From Mesorhizobium sp. WSM4313 (GTDB lineage: Bacteria > Pseudomonadota > Alphaproteobacteria > Rhizobiales > Rhizobiaceae): DNA of 64,000 nucleotides. Each line of letters begins with the position of its first letter. The stretch's first letter is position 1. Shown in pieces: positions 18,814-28,640 of this stretch. Where the stretch lies: positions 1 to 64,000 of the forward strand of contig NZ_NSFT01000012.1 in assembly GCF_002294725.1 (NCBI RefSeq). Reading direction: 5' to 3'. The position numbers and the translations under genes were made by a program. The notes beneath the pieces are model-generated. The model saw only the letters and a list, made by a program, of their open reading frames with translations. It made no database searches and was not told the origin of the DNA.

Positions 18814-18944
18814 CGTACGTCCAAAATGTAGCAAGTGCCAAACGCCCTCTCGGCGCTAAAGTCGGTCCAAGTCGCAGAAAATCGGCGTTTCTTTCGCCAT
18901 CTGCGCACAATACCGGCATAGTATAACTATCTGAGGGGTGCCGC
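18814..18944. repeat. ~120-bp repeat R2 upstream of the Lrp-type gene
   Basis: Second copy of R1, with the identical 18-bp block AATGTAGCAAGTGCCAAA at 18825-18842, about 60 bp upstream of the regulator start codon. It probably holds the autoregulatory promoter/operator. Confidence 0.7.
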
Positions 18945-19608
18945 TGAATCGATGGGCGTTGCTGGTGAGCAGTTGCGGGCCAGCGCAAGAACGGCAGATT
19001 CGATCGGGTGGGGGCGATCCCCGGTCGAAAAGATCCTACCGATCTCGTTGCTCAGGCGCAGAAAACATGAGTTGCAGCACGCTCGCATCAGTTCGAGGCA
19101 AGCGTGTTAGGGAGCGACATCACCAAGGGTGTCGGCGTTGCAGCATAAATCGGAGACCATGAGAGTCAGGCTATGAACCGGCCCCGGCTTTCGGATGCCT
19201 TACGGCCCTCGCGCGTCGGCCGCGAGTGAACTATGATCCGCATGGGTGTGGGGCTGGAGGAGAAGGTCGTCGGCTCAGTCAGGCTAACGTCGCTCCAAGC
19301 ACTGGTAAGAAGCCCTATCCGCGGTCTGAGAATTACCCAAATTGATCTCTCGTGAGGCAGTTGTTGCAGCTGCATTCCGTCGAGACGCTTCAGTGATCCG
19401 CGAGAATGGCTCGCGATCTCTGCGTGAATCGCGGTTTGGCGCAGGAATGCGGCGTGGGAGACCGAATGTTAGACCAAAGTCGGCACGAGCACCGTGTAAA
19501 ATGGGCAGGTCAGCGCAGACCAGTCTGGCGGCATTCTTACCCTTGCCGGAACGATCGCCTGAACAAGGTAGCTCAACCGCCGTCCGCACTCCCAGGAGAG
19601 AAAGCCAT
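18945..19608. other. Non-coding region upstream of the aminotransferase
   Basis: I recognise no gene here. The region probably holds the promoter of the plus-strand catabolic cluster. An AGGAGAG ribosome-binding site sits at its right edge. Confidence 0.4.
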
Positions 19609-20787
19609 ATGCTTCCCTTGGACATCCTCCGAAAGGAGTTTCCAGCCACAGCAAACGCCATCTACATGGATGTCGCGAACCAGGGCCTCATATCAAGCAC
19701 AACATTGGCTTCAATCGAGCCTCATTTGAACAATCGGCTGCATGGCCTAAACGACGAAGAAAGAATGCTCGAACACGTCGAGCGTACTCGCGCTAGGTTC
19801 GCACAATTTATCAATTCAGATCACGATGAAATTGCAATTACCAAGAATGCATCGGAAGGCATCAACATCATCGCTAATGCGATCGATTGGAGAGATGGAG
19901 ACAACGTCGTTCTATGCCCAAAATTGGAACACGCAAATAATATCTTGCCATGGATTCAGATCAGAGACCGCTACAATGTCGAGTTGCGAGTCGTAGAGCC
20001 GGATAACGGCTCAATTCCCCCTGATGCATTCGTAAAGGCGATTGATTCTCATACCCGCGTTGTTGCCTTGGCGACGGTGACGATGGTTCCGGGGTTTCGG
20101 ACCGTCATGGAGCAGATATCCGAAGCCTGTAGGCACTACGGTGCATTTCTTTTGGCGGACGCGACGCAATCTGTTGGGATACTCCACACCGACGTCAATC
20201 GACTTGGCGTAGACGGTGTAGCAGTGTCCACTGTGAAGGGTTTGATGGGTCTTTATGGATCGGGTTTTTTATATTGCCGTAAAGAATGGGCCGATCGGCT
20301 GAGCCCGGCCTATCTTGCGCGCTTCAGCGTAGATTTCGGAAACGCGCCAGAATCAGCTCCGGTACCTAGTTTTGTAAAGTTGCGCTCTGGCGCGCCCCGC
20401 TTTGATATCGGGCATTACAACTTCCCTGGCATGTTGGCTGCATATGCATCAATGGGCCAGCTACTTGATATCGGAACCGAGGCGATCGACCAGAGCGTTA
20501 CCTCACTCGCAAAACGTATGGCCACTGGTCTCTTAGATATCGGGCTTCCGGTCTGCGGCGGGCCACCAGGCGCTCACACTGGAAGTATCGTAGCCGTTGG
20601 CGATTCCAGCGATCTTGTTGAAGGGCGCCCAGTCGACGCCCGCATTCGGTCGCTTCACGAGCATTTCACGAAGAACGGGGTAATCGTCTCAATACGCAGA
20701 GGCATGCTCCGGTTTTCCCTGCATCTTTACAACACCGCCGATGAAGTCGATCGCGTAATCAATCTGGCCAAGAGCTGGTCGAAGTAA
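19609..20787 (+). CDS. Class V PLP-dependent aminotransferase/cysteine-desulfurase-fold protein
   Basis: This 392-residue fold-type I PLP enzyme is of class V (SufS/NifS, kynureninase, isopenicillin-N epimerase-like). The PLP-binding Lys210 is in VSTVKGLMG, and Asp184 in LLADATQSVG contacts the pyridine nitrogen. The phosphate-binding TKNASEGINIIANA is near 78-91. The ATG at 19609 is chosen because AGGAGAG precedes it. A longer frame from 19342 has no family similarity. No SUF or ISC genes are nearby and catabolic hydrolases follow, so an amino-acid transaminase, epimerase or lyase role is more likely than Fe-S assembly. It is 36 bp from the next gene, so probably an operon. Confidence 0.85.
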   Translation: MLPLDILRKEFPATANAIYMDVANQGLISSTTLASIEPHLNNRLHGLNDEERMLEHVERTRARFAQFINSDHDEIAITKNASEGINIIANAIDWRDGDNVVLCPKLEHANNILPWIQIRDRYNVELRVVEPDNGSIPPDAFVKAIDSHTRVVALATVTMVPGFRTVMEQISEACRHYGAFLLADATQSVGILHTDVNRLGVDGVAVSTVKGLMGLYGSGFLYCRKEWADRLSPAYLARFSVDFGNAPESAPVPSFVKLRSGAPRFDIGHYNFPGMLAAYASMGQLLDIGTEAIDQSVTSLAKRMATGLLDIGLPVCGGPPGAHTGSIVAVGDSSDLVEGRPVDARIRSLHEHFTKNGVIVSIRRGMLRFSLHLYNTADEVDRVINLAKSWSK

Positions 20788-20823
20788 GAGCGACACGGCT
20801 AGTTCATGCACACAGGAGAGTAC

Positions 20824-21972
20824 ATGTCGACCCAGAGCGCCGAGACTATCGGACTTCTCCAAGATCTTATAAAGATCGAGAGCATCAATCCATCGCTGTC
20901 GCCAAAAGGTAGTGGAGAGCAAGGTGTAGCCAAGTTCCTCGAGGGTTTTTGCAAGGAGCGGAAGCTGGCTTACGGGATACAGGAGGTGGCCGATGGTCGC
21001 TCGAATTTCCTGACCTGGGTACCTGGGAAAGAACCCGATAGGCGTATTCTATTCATTGCTCATATGGATACCGTTCCTATCGATAGGTGGGAATCAGATC
21101 CATTCTCGGGTGAGCAACGGGACGGGCGAATATATGGGCGAGGTAGCTGCGACACAAAAGGCTCACTTGCAGCTATGTTGATTGCGCTTAGCTCACTTGG
21201 TGAACGGCAGCCCCGGGCCACGGTTGTTGTGGCAGCCAGCATTGACGAAGAGTACCGCAAACTTGGCGCCCGCGCTATAGCCGATTCCGGTGTCGCTTAT
21301 GAGGGTGCGGTAGTCGGTGAACCCACCGAATTAGAGCTCGTTGTAGCTCACATGGGTTCTGTCCGCTGGCAAATCGAGGTTCAGGGTGTACCGGCTCATA
21401 CGTCGAAGCCTCATCTCGGAGTGAACGCGATCACGGGCATGGCCAAGGTGGTATTGGCACTTGATGAGCACCATCGATCCCTTGTGTCTCGGGCGCAGCA
21501 CCCATTGGTAGGGTCATCACAGCTGACCGTGAGCCTCATCGAAGGAGGTTTGGAACTTACCACTGTACCGCCGGTATGCCGTATCTGGGTCGATCGGCGT
21601 CTCATACCCGGGGAGCGGCCGCAGGACGCGTTGGCGGAGGTAGAAAGCATACTGGAAGGCCTTCGCCAGGGCGAAGACAAGATCAATGTTCGGTCATTGC
21701 TTCCCGCATTGGAAGACCCGCCTCCAATCAGTTCCGGGTCGAGCAAAATTGCAGCAGTCGCAGGAGCGGCTTGTGCCCACGTCGCGGGGACCGGAGAGCA
21801 GAAGGGAGCCACCGGCGGCTCGGATGCAAATCAGCTGTCATTGGCTGGGATCCCGTGTGTGATTATCGGACCCGGGCGTACTGCCCAAGCCCATACGAAC
21901 AACGAGTTCGTTGAAATCGATCAACTGACCAAGGCTGCTGATTTGTACCAGAGAATCATGCTCACATATTAG
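20824..21972 (+). CDS. M20 peptidase (ArgE/DapE type) deacylase
   Basis: This 382-residue metallohydrolase is of the ArgE/DapE/CPG2 group, which removes acyl groups from amino acids. Predicted metal ligands: His80 in LFIAHMDTVP, Asp110 in GRGSCDTKGSLAAML, the Glu142-Glu143 pair in ASIDEEYR, and a final His in AQAHTNNEFV. The start at 20824 follows CAGGAGAGTAC. It is in the same direction as, and close behind, the class V aminotransferase. The pair suggests deacylation followed or preceded by PLP chemistry on the freed amino acid. Substrate not determined. Confidence 0.88.
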   Translation: MSTQSAETIGLLQDLIKIESINPSLSPKGSGEQGVAKFLEGFCKERKLAYGIQEVADGRSNFLTWVPGKEPDRRILFIAHMDTVPIDRWESDPFSGEQRDGRIYGRGSCDTKGSLAAMLIALSSLGERQPRATVVVAASIDEEYRKLGARAIADSGVAYEGAVVGEPTELELVVAHMGSVRWQIEVQGVPAHTSKPHLGVNAITGMAKVVLALDEHHRSLVSRAQHPLVGSSQLTVSLIEGGLELTTVPPVCRIWVDRRLIPGERPQDALAEVESILEGLRQGEDKINVRSLLPALEDPPPISSGSSKIAAVAGAACAHVAGTGEQKGATGGSDANQLSLAGIPCVIIGPGRTAQAHTNNEFVEIDQLTKAADLYQRIMLTY

Positions 21973-22373
21973 GAGTGGCCGGCCTGATGGGGGTGCTCAA
22001 ACCCCGTCCATTGGGCCGCGGACGCCCCGGATGCTGCATGAGCGTGGCGGCCGCAACGTCCCGATCTTCGCTGGTCTCGTCGGCGCTTCCCACGTAGATC
22101 TTGCCGCCCGTGCTTGAAATTCTGTTGCGACAGGCAGAGTGCGTCTTCACCATAGGGAGGGCATGATCTTCCACCGGAGACGCAGAGCCACCGAAAATTT
22201 GGCGCTCATATGCGGATAACGTACGGCAAGTGCCTAGGAAATGCAGATTTTCCGCGACAAGAAGAAATCCTCGGGGAAAACAGCCTCTTGTGACGTGATA
22301 CGAAGAGAAAGTATGCGGACAGGACGAATGCCTGATCCGTTCGAGGAATGCCTGTTTTGAAGGACTCGACGAG
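21973..22373. other. Intergenic region
   Basis: About 400 bp without a gene I can recognise. Confidence 0.4.
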
Positions 22374-23552
22374 ATGAAATATGAGAAGCCATTTCCGCCC
22401 GAGGAGTTTCGGCGTCGTGTTCATGACGTGAAGCAGCGGATGGAGCGAGCGGGGCTGGACTTGCTGATCTGCCAGGATCCCGCGAATATGTATTGGCTTA
22501 CCGGCTTTGACGGCTATTCGTTCTACGTGCCTCAGGTGGTCTTAGTGCATCTCCAGTCGGACATGCCCCTCTGGTTCGGACGTTTCGTCGATGTAAATTC
22601 CGCTTATATAACGACGGATCTGCCTAGAGAAAATATAAGCTCATTTTCCGATCATAGACTTCAACATCCAGAATTACATCCATTTGACGATCTTTGCGAG
22701 CTTATCAATTCGCGCGGCTGGGGATCTGATCGAATCGGTGTCGAGCTTAACGCCCACTTCTATACTGCCCGAGCACATCAACATCTCGTCAAAGGCCTTC
22801 CGAATGCAAAATTCTCTGATAGCCGCGAATTAGTCAATTGGGCACGGCTTATAAAATCTGACCTTGAACTAGTCTACATGAGAGAAGCGGGCCACCTTGC
22901 AACGCATACGATGCAGACGGCAATCGCTAACCTAAGGCCTGGAGTGCCGCAACATGAGGTCGTCGCGGAGGTGTACCGGGCCCAGACACGAGGGGTGGAC
23001 GGTAAATATGGCGACTCTAGCGGTCCTCCTCTTATCCAGACTAGCGAACAAACGAACGCTCCGCACCTCAGTTGGACCGAGGAGCCCTTGCCGACCTCTG
23101 GCCTGGTTCTCATGGAGTTCGGCGCCACCCGACGCCGCTACTGTGCGCCGCTGTGCCGCACCGTCCACATCGGAAAGCCACCCGCAGAGGTCTCGCGTCT
23201 TGCTGAGGTTATAGTGGAAGGCGGGGATGCTGTGCTCGAGATGGCAAAGCCTGGTACCGTCGTTGAGGAGCTTAATGCGGTGTGGCAAGATATCCTCAAG
23301 CGGAACGGGTATATCAAGATAGGCCGCTCCGGCTATTCAATCGGACTCAACTTCCCGCCGGAATGGGGCGAACGCACGGTTAGTATTCGCGCGGGCGACA
23401 AGACCATCCTACAACCAGGAATGTGCTTCCATTTTCAGTCGGGGGTTAGGCTCGAAGGGTTCGGCGCCGCCATCTCTGAATCATTTATTGTAACCGAAAG
23501 GGGCGGTGAGCGATTGGCAGATGTTGATCGCCGCTTGATCGTCGTGGACTAG
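22374..23552 (+). CDS. M24-fold hydrolase, DoeA/EutD (ectoine hydrolase)-like
   Basis: This 392-residue creatinase/prolidase-fold protein has an N-terminal domain to about 150 (LLICQDPANMYWLTGFDGYS) and a pita-bread domain after it. The signature GRSGYSIGLNFPPEWGER plus LQPGMCFHFQSG is typical of ectoine hydrolase DoeA, which opens the ectoine ring to N-acetyl-diaminobutyrate. The five metal ligands of true M24 aminopeptidases are not conserved: EFGATRRRYCAPL replaces the first Asp region and GYSIG replaces the GHxxG histidine. It should therefore be a metal-independent, creatinase-like hydrolase rather than a proline aminopeptidase. A terminator follows at once. A second member lies at 44538. 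Confidence 0.82.
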   Translation: MKYEKPFPPEEFRRRVHDVKQRMERAGLDLLICQDPANMYWLTGFDGYSFYVPQVVLVHLQSDMPLWFGRFVDVNSAYITTDLPRENISSFSDHRLQHPELHPFDDLCELINSRGWGSDRIGVELNAHFYTARAHQHLVKGLPNAKFSDSRELVNWARLIKSDLELVYMREAGHLATHTMQTAIANLRPGVPQHEVVAEVYRAQTRGVDGKYGDSSGPPLIQTSEQTNAPHLSWTEEPLPTSGLVLMEFGATRRRYCAPLCRTVHIGKPPAEVSRLAEVIVEGGDAVLEMAKPGTVVEELNAVWQDILKRNGYIKIGRSGYSIGLNFPPEWGERTVSIRAGDKTILQPGMCFHFQSGVRLEGFGAAISESFIVTERGGERLADVDRRLIVVD

Positions 23553-23554
23553 GT

Positions 23555-23580
23555 GATTTGGATGTGACCCAAATCGTTTT
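23555..23580 (+). terminator. Rho-independent-like terminator after the M24 gene
   Basis: GATTTGG (23555-23561) and CCAAATC (23569-23575) form a 7-bp stem with a 7-base loop, followed by GTTTT, starting two bases after the stop codon. Confidence 0.6.
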
Positions 23581-24525
23581 GCGATCTCACTGGGTCCGTT
23601 CGAAGCCGGTTGAAATTTGTTTCTGCGGCGAGCGGATGAACGGATCTAGCTTAAGGACGGCGCTGTCTGAGAGGTGCGGCATGCCCAACCTCTGGGACAG
23701 GAGAATCTCGCCTAGCACATGAGTTCTCTGCATCAGCGGAGATTAAGATCCGTAGGCCGAAATGAGCCACCTGTGACGCGAGCGCGGCGTGAACGTTGCC
23801 CCATTCTACAAATGCGCGGATGACGCAAGAGGACTTAGCTTTTGAGGAGCATTGAGGACGAGTTTACGCGCGCCTGAAGCGGGCTCTTGCCAACCCTGCG
23901 CGCCGGTGGGAACGCGAGTATGGTCCGCCCCGTCCGTGCAACACGTCGCGACATCAGCACACGTTGTTCCCGATAGATGGCTCGGCAGCGAAGCTCGCCT
24001 TTTGCCCGGGGCTCGCTTCATCCTTTTCTGCTGTTTCGTGCGACTTCACCACTTCACCAAGTGAATGTCTGGGTTATCGCGGGGACCTCAATTTCGGGAC
24101 CCCAAGACCTCCTTCCGAATGAAGTCGTCCGCGATGCCATCGTGTCTGAAGCGGTCGCGGTCACCCTGCACAGTGCCGGACGAAAGTAGCCTTGCGGCGA
24201 GTTCCGTCTAAGATTCGAGGCGGTTGCGCCTGCGTCAGTGCGCCTGATCGGTGTCGGTCGAGAACTTAATGCCACGAGGCCAGATCGGGAACTCGGGATC
24301 GGGAGATCGGCGCTGGAACCAACTACTTTCCGCGCCGCCGGCGACCAGCGCGACCTTCGCTCGCGGTCGCTAAGCCTCCTGGCAAGTGAAGTTGTGAGCC
24401 GTGTCCAATTCTACGCGAATTGGCTGCTGTTTGCAGGAATGCAGCTAAAGGGGCATCAACTGCGCTGCCGATCGGCGCTGTGGCAGCAATAACCTAAAGG
24501 CATCAGCATACCATTGGAGTCTTAG
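23581..24525. other. Long intergenic region, no gene recognised
   Basis: About 945 bp between the terminator and the aldehyde dehydrogenase gene. The short open frames show no family similarity I can see. Confidence 0.4.
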
Positions 24526-26004
24526 ATGAGGGGTACGTCAATCACGGCATTACGCAGGCTCAAACGGCCAGACCTTTTGCGTGGTGATGCGTATCTGAAC
24601 GGCGCCTGGCTCTCCAAATCAGATACTCTTGCCGTGTTTGATCCTGCCAGCGGTGACGAGATCGCTCAAGTTGCGGCTTGCGCAGACGCCGACGTTGACG
24701 ACGCGGTCCATTGCGCAAGAGCAGCGTTCCTCAAGTGGCGCGACATGCTTCCGTTACAGCGTGGTGCATATCTGCGGAAATGGGCGGCAGGCATGCGGGA
24801 GAGCGCCGAAGACCTGGCTGTCATCATAACGGCCGAGCAAGGAAAACCGATTGCTGAAGCCCGCGGCGAAGTTTCATACGCTGCCGGCTTTTTAGATTGG
24901 TTTGCAGGGGAAGGGGAGCGGGCTTACGGCGAAACGATTCCCAGCCATCTCCCCGCAAGCAGGCTGGCCGTGCATTTGCAGCCGATCGGGGTGACTGTCG
25001 CCATTACGCCATGGAACTTCCCAGCGGCAATGATCACCAGAAAGGCTGGAGCTGCACTGGCCGCTGGCTGCACAATGATTGTAAAGCCGGCACCCGAAAC
25101 GCCACTGTCGGCCCTCGCGCTTGCCCGCCTTGCCGGGGATGCTGGCATTCCGCCCGGCGTGTTTCAGGTGATCACGGGCGAAGCTCCGCCACTTGCCAAA
25201 CGGCTGTTGTTGCATACCCACGTGCGTGCGTTCTCTTTTACGGGCTCCACCGAGGTCGGCAGAATCCTTCTCGAGCAATCCGCGAAGACAGTGAAGAAAG
25301 TCTCGCTCGAACTTGGCGGCAATGCTCCTTTCATCCTTTTCGGCGATGCGCCGATCAACGCTGCGGTCGCCGGTTGCATGGCAGCCAAGTTCGCGACATC
25401 CGGTCAGGACTGTCTCGCGGCAAACCGGATTTATGTGCAGCGAGAGATTTACGAGCATTTTACGGAAAAATTTGCCGAGGCCACCAGTAAACTAAAGGTC
25501 GGGCACGGATTGGAGCCAGGTGTCGACATCGGTCCGATGACAAAGACGTCTGGTGCTGACAAATGCAGGCACCAGGTTTCTGAGGCTCTAGCAGCCGGGG
25601 CTCGAATGGTAGCAGGCGCACAGCACAATTCGCTTGGCGGGAACTTCGTCACGCCGGCCGTGCTTGCTAATGTGACCGATGACATGGTGATTGCGAAGGA
25701 CGAAACGTTTGGACCTGTCGCTGCAATCCTGCCCTTCGACGACGAACGGGAGGTGGTCGCGCGAGCCAACAATTCCGAGATGGGACTTGCGGCCTACGTC
25801 TATACCCAAGATCTCAACCGAGCCATGCGGCTCTCCGACCGGCTCGAATATGGCATGGTTGCCGTGAATACTCCAAAATTTACGGGGCCGGGCATTCCGT
25901 TCGGCGGCTGGAAACAATCCGGCCTTGGTCGCGAGGGCTCAAGGCACGGTCTTATCGAATATCTCGAACCCAAATACCTCTGCATCGGCAACATCGCGGC
26001 CTGA
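24526..26004 (+). CDS. gabD: NAD(P)-dependent aldehyde dehydrogenase, succinate-semialdehyde type
   Basis: This 492-residue aldehyde dehydrogenase has the GabD/DoeC pattern. Catalytic residues are Glu262 in LELGGNAPFI and Cys296 in TSGQDCLAANRIYV. The cofactor region is TPWNFPAAMITRK and the glycine motif FTGSTEVG. The aminotransferase gene starts 14 bp after its stop, so the two are almost surely co-transcribed. A transaminase that makes an aldehyde followed by a dehydrogenase that oxidises it is the usual GABA or omega-amino-acid route, and DoeC/DoeD in ectoine degradation follow the same logic. Exact substrate uncertain. Confidence 0.88.
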   Translation: MRGTSITALRRLKRPDLLRGDAYLNGAWLSKSDTLAVFDPASGDEIAQVAACADADVDDAVHCARAAFLKWRDMLPLQRGAYLRKWAAGMRESAEDLAVIITAEQGKPIAEARGEVSYAAGFLDWFAGEGERAYGETIPSHLPASRLAVHLQPIGVTVAITPWNFPAAMITRKAGAALAAGCTMIVKPAPETPLSALALARLAGDAGIPPGVFQVITGEAPPLAKRLLLHTHVRAFSFTGSTEVGRILLEQSAKTVKKVSLELGGNAPFILFGDAPINAAVAGCMAAKFATSGQDCLAANRIYVQREIYEHFTEKFAEATSKLKVGHGLEPGVDIGPMTKTSGADKCRHQVSEALAAGARMVAGAQHNSLGGNFVTPAVLANVTDDMVIAKDETFGPVAAILPFDDEREVVARANNSEMGLAAYVYTQDLNRAMRLSDRLEYGMVAVNTPKFTGPGIPFGGWKQSGLGREGSRHGLIEYLEPKYLCIGNIAA

Positions 26005-26017
26005 AAGGAAGCATTCA

Positions 26018-27421
26018 ATGACCATCAACATCAAAGAGATCACCGAAAAGGACCGCAACTCGGTCTTGCATCCTTTCACTCAGCTTAAAGATTTCGCCAC
26101 TGGCAAGCTCGGCGACCCAACGATCGTGGTGACAGGGAAGGGGATCCGCATCCAGGACGCGCATGGCAACCAATTTATCGATGGCTTTGCCGGCCTATAC
26201 TGCGTCAATGTCGGGTATGGCCGCACGGAAGTCGCCGATGCGATCTCGCGTCAGGCCTATCGCTTGGCGTATTACCACTCCTATGCGGCGCACACGACCG
26301 ACGAGCTTGCGATCCTCTCCGATCGCCTTGTGAAGATGGCGCCGGGCAAGATGAGCAAGGTGTTCTATGGCATGTCCGGCTCGGATGCGAACGAGACCCA
26401 GGCCAAGCTTGTTTGGTACTACAACAACCTGCGTGGCAAGCCGACCAAAAAGAAGATCATCTCCCGTGAACGCGGCTATCACGGCTGCAGCGTCGTGTCG
26501 GGCTCGATGACGGGCATGAGCTTTTATCACGACCACATGGACCTGCCACTTCCGCAGATTGTTCACACGGGTGTTCCACATCATTACTGGGGCGCAACCC
26601 CGGGCGAAACCGAGCGCGAATTCTCCGCTCGCCGCGCCGCCGAGCTTGATCAGTTGATCGAGCGGCTCGGCCCGGACAACGTCGGCGCCTTCATTGGCGA
26701 GCCCGTCCTCGGCACAGGTGGTATCACGCCTCCGCCGGAAGGCTATTGGGAAGCGGTACAGACGGTCCTCAAAAAACATGATGTGCTGCTGATTGCCGAT
26801 GAAGTGATCACAGGGTTCGGCCGCACCGGTTCCATGTTCGGCTCACAGCACTATGGCATCGAGCCAGACCTCATCACGATCGCTAAAGGTTTGACGTCGG
26901 CCTACTTCCCGCTTTCAGCGGCAATCGTCGGTGAGAAGGTGTATAAAGTCCTGGAGGATGGAGCCGACAAGGTCGGGGCATTCTCGCACGGCTACACCTA
27001 CTCTGGTCATCCGATCGGCGCCGCCGCGGCCAACGCGGTCCTCGATATTGTCGAGAAAGAAGACCTCCCCGGCAATGCGCGTGACGTCGGCGCGTTTTTC
27101 CAGGCGCAGTTGCAGGAGAGGTTCGCGCAGTTGCCGATCGTCGGCGAAGTGCGGGGCGTCGGTCTTATGGGCGCAATCGAGTTCGTTGCCGATCGCGACA
27201 ATCGGAAGCGTTTCGATCCGGCGCTCAAGGTAGGTGCGCGAATCTCGAAGGCCGCCCGTGACCGTGGTCTTATCGCTCGGGCCATGCCGCACGGGGACAT
27301 TTTGGGCTTTGCTCCGCCGCTGGTTACAACCAAAGCTGAGGCGGAGGAGATTGTTGCAATCGCAGAAAGCGCCGTGCGCTCGGTTATGGATGAGCTTGTT
27401 CGCGAGAGTGAGAAAATCTGA
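26018..27421 (+). CDS. Class III aminotransferase (omega-amino acid/GABA type)
   Basis: This 467-residue class III PLP transaminase moves the amino group of a terminal amine to a keto acid. Asp261 in LLIADEVITGFGRTG binds the PLP nitrogen, and Lys290 in ITIAKGLTSAYFPLSA forms the Schiff base. The ATG at 26018 follows AAAGGAAG, 14 bp after the aldehyde dehydrogenase stop. Likely substrates are GABA, beta-alanine, diaminobutyrate or putrescine, with the aldehyde passed to the upstream-encoded dehydrogenase. It is unrelated in fold class to the class V enzyme at 19609. Confidence 0.88.
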   Translation: MTINIKEITEKDRNSVLHPFTQLKDFATGKLGDPTIVVTGKGIRIQDAHGNQFIDGFAGLYCVNVGYGRTEVADAISRQAYRLAYYHSYAAHTTDELAILSDRLVKMAPGKMSKVFYGMSGSDANETQAKLVWYYNNLRGKPTKKKIISRERGYHGCSVVSGSMTGMSFYHDHMDLPLPQIVHTGVPHHYWGATPGETEREFSARRAAELDQLIERLGPDNVGAFIGEPVLGTGGITPPPEGYWEAVQTVLKKHDVLLIADEVITGFGRTGSMFGSQHYGIEPDLITIAKGLTSAYFPLSAAIVGEKVYKVLEDGADKVGAFSHGYTYSGHPIGAAAANAVLDIVEKEDLPGNARDVGAFFQAQLQERFAQLPIVGEVRGVGLMGAIEFVADRDNRKRFDPALKVGARISKAARDRGLIARAMPHGDILGFAPPLVTTKAEAEEIVAIAESAVRSVMDELVRESEKI

Positions 27422-27566
27422 ATGAGTTGGGCCATCTTGTCGTAATCAAGGCGCAAACTCAAGCGACGGCCTGATCGGCTTGCGGGGCTGCCAGCTGAGC
27501 TGGTGCCGCGTTCCGCTCATTGAGTTTTCGGCGGAATTCAATGCAGACACTGCTCAGGAGGAACTG

Positions 27567-28460
27567 GTGGCCAATTCGACCGCACTCAATCCCTGGGAAT
27601 GGCCTGAAAGCCATTGGCGGCGGCGCATCAACAAAGTCAGAGCGGGCAAGGCACTAAGACCAATGTGGCCCGGCGGTAAACGCTGTGCCTTCGCCATCTC
27701 GTTCGACGTCGATCATGAGTCGAACGAATTGCGCAGGGGAGGGCGATCGCTAAGCAGATTATCCTGGGGTCAGTACGGGAGCCGACGAGGGATGCCTCGG
27801 GCTTTGGAACTCTTGAGAAAGTACGACGTTCCGGCGAGTTTTTTCGTTCCCGCTGTGATCGCTCAGTTGTATCCAGACGAGCAACGCGCAGTTGTCGATG
27901 AAGGCCATGAAATTGGCATGCACGGCTGGATACACGAGCTAAACTCGGAACTGAGCGCAGAGAGCGAGCGCTCTTTAATGATGAGGAGTGCCGACACTCT
28001 TGAAAAAATCACTTCCAAACGCCCGACGGGAATTCGAACGCCTTCCTGGGATTTTTCCGACGCAACTCTACGGATCATACGTGAAACCGGATTGACATAC
28101 GACTCATCCCTTATGGCCGATGATAGTTGCTATGAGCTGCTGGAAGACGAGGAACCCACGGGAGTGATTGAAATACCGGTCGAATGGATTCGAGACGATG
28201 CCACTTATCTTTGGATGAGTCCCGATGGGTCTTCACGGCCAGATTTATCAGTCGACGACGTGCTTTCTGTATTTATTCGGGAGTTCGAAGGGGCCTATCA
28301 AGATGCCGATTTATTTCAGCTGACTCTGCATCCACACGTCATTGGATATCGCTCACGGATCTGGATCGTAGAAGAATTAATTCGACGCGCCAAAGCAAAG
28401 GGTGACGTTTGGTTCGCCACACATCATCAGGTCGCCGAGCGTGCGTCCTCATGTCTCTGA
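27567..28460 (+). CDS. Polysaccharide-deacetylase-family hydrolase (PuuE/HpPgdA-like)
   Basis: This 297-residue NodB-homology protein has the SFDVDHES motif (catalytic and metal Asp) near residues 45-52, the HxxxH pair in GHEIGMHGWIHEL, RTPSWDFS, and a late His in LTLHPHVIGY. I chose the GTG at 27567, six bases behind a perfect AGGAGG. The longer frame from 27480 lacks such a site. The DVD version of motif 1 is typical of the subgroup containing HpPgdA and PuuE allantoinase, which opens cyclic amides, rather than of chitin-oligosaccharide deacetylase NodB. It follows the aminotransferase by 145 bp, so it may open a cyclic imide or amide in the same pathway. Confidence 0.82.
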   Translation: MANSTALNPWEWPESHWRRRINKVRAGKALRPMWPGGKRCAFAISFDVDHESNELRRGGRSLSRLSWGQYGSRRGMPRALELLRKYDVPASFFVPAVIAQLYPDEQRAVVDEGHEIGMHGWIHELNSELSAESERSLMMRSADTLEKITSKRPTGIRTPSWDFSDATLRIIRETGLTYDSSLMADDSCYELLEDEEPTGVIEIPVEWIRDDATYLWMSPDGSSRPDLSVDDVLSVFIREFEGAYQDADLFQLTLHPHVIGYRSRIWIVEELIRRAKAKGDVWFATHHQVAERASSCL

Positions 28461-28640
28461 AAACTCTCAGACAGGAACGCCGGTAGAGTGCGGTGTTCTT
28501 GGGGCGGCGCAAGCCGTCCTGCGCCTCGACCGTTGCGGCGGTCACCAATGGATTTGGAATGACGCGGATCATCCGCTGTCCGGTATTCGCTTTCAGAGCG
28601 GGTACAGTGGGAGTTCTTATCTTGGAGGAGGACTACAATC

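Noticed and set aside
19609..20787. NifS/SufS cysteine desulfurase for Fe-S clusters
   Set aside because: No nif, isc or suf genes nearby. The M20 partner and lack of a clear cysteine-containing active loop argue for another class V enzyme.
27567..28460. NodB chitooligosaccharide deacetylase
   Set aside because: It has the NodB homology fold but the DVD motif, length and context of cyclic-amide hydrolases. No nodA or nodC nearby.
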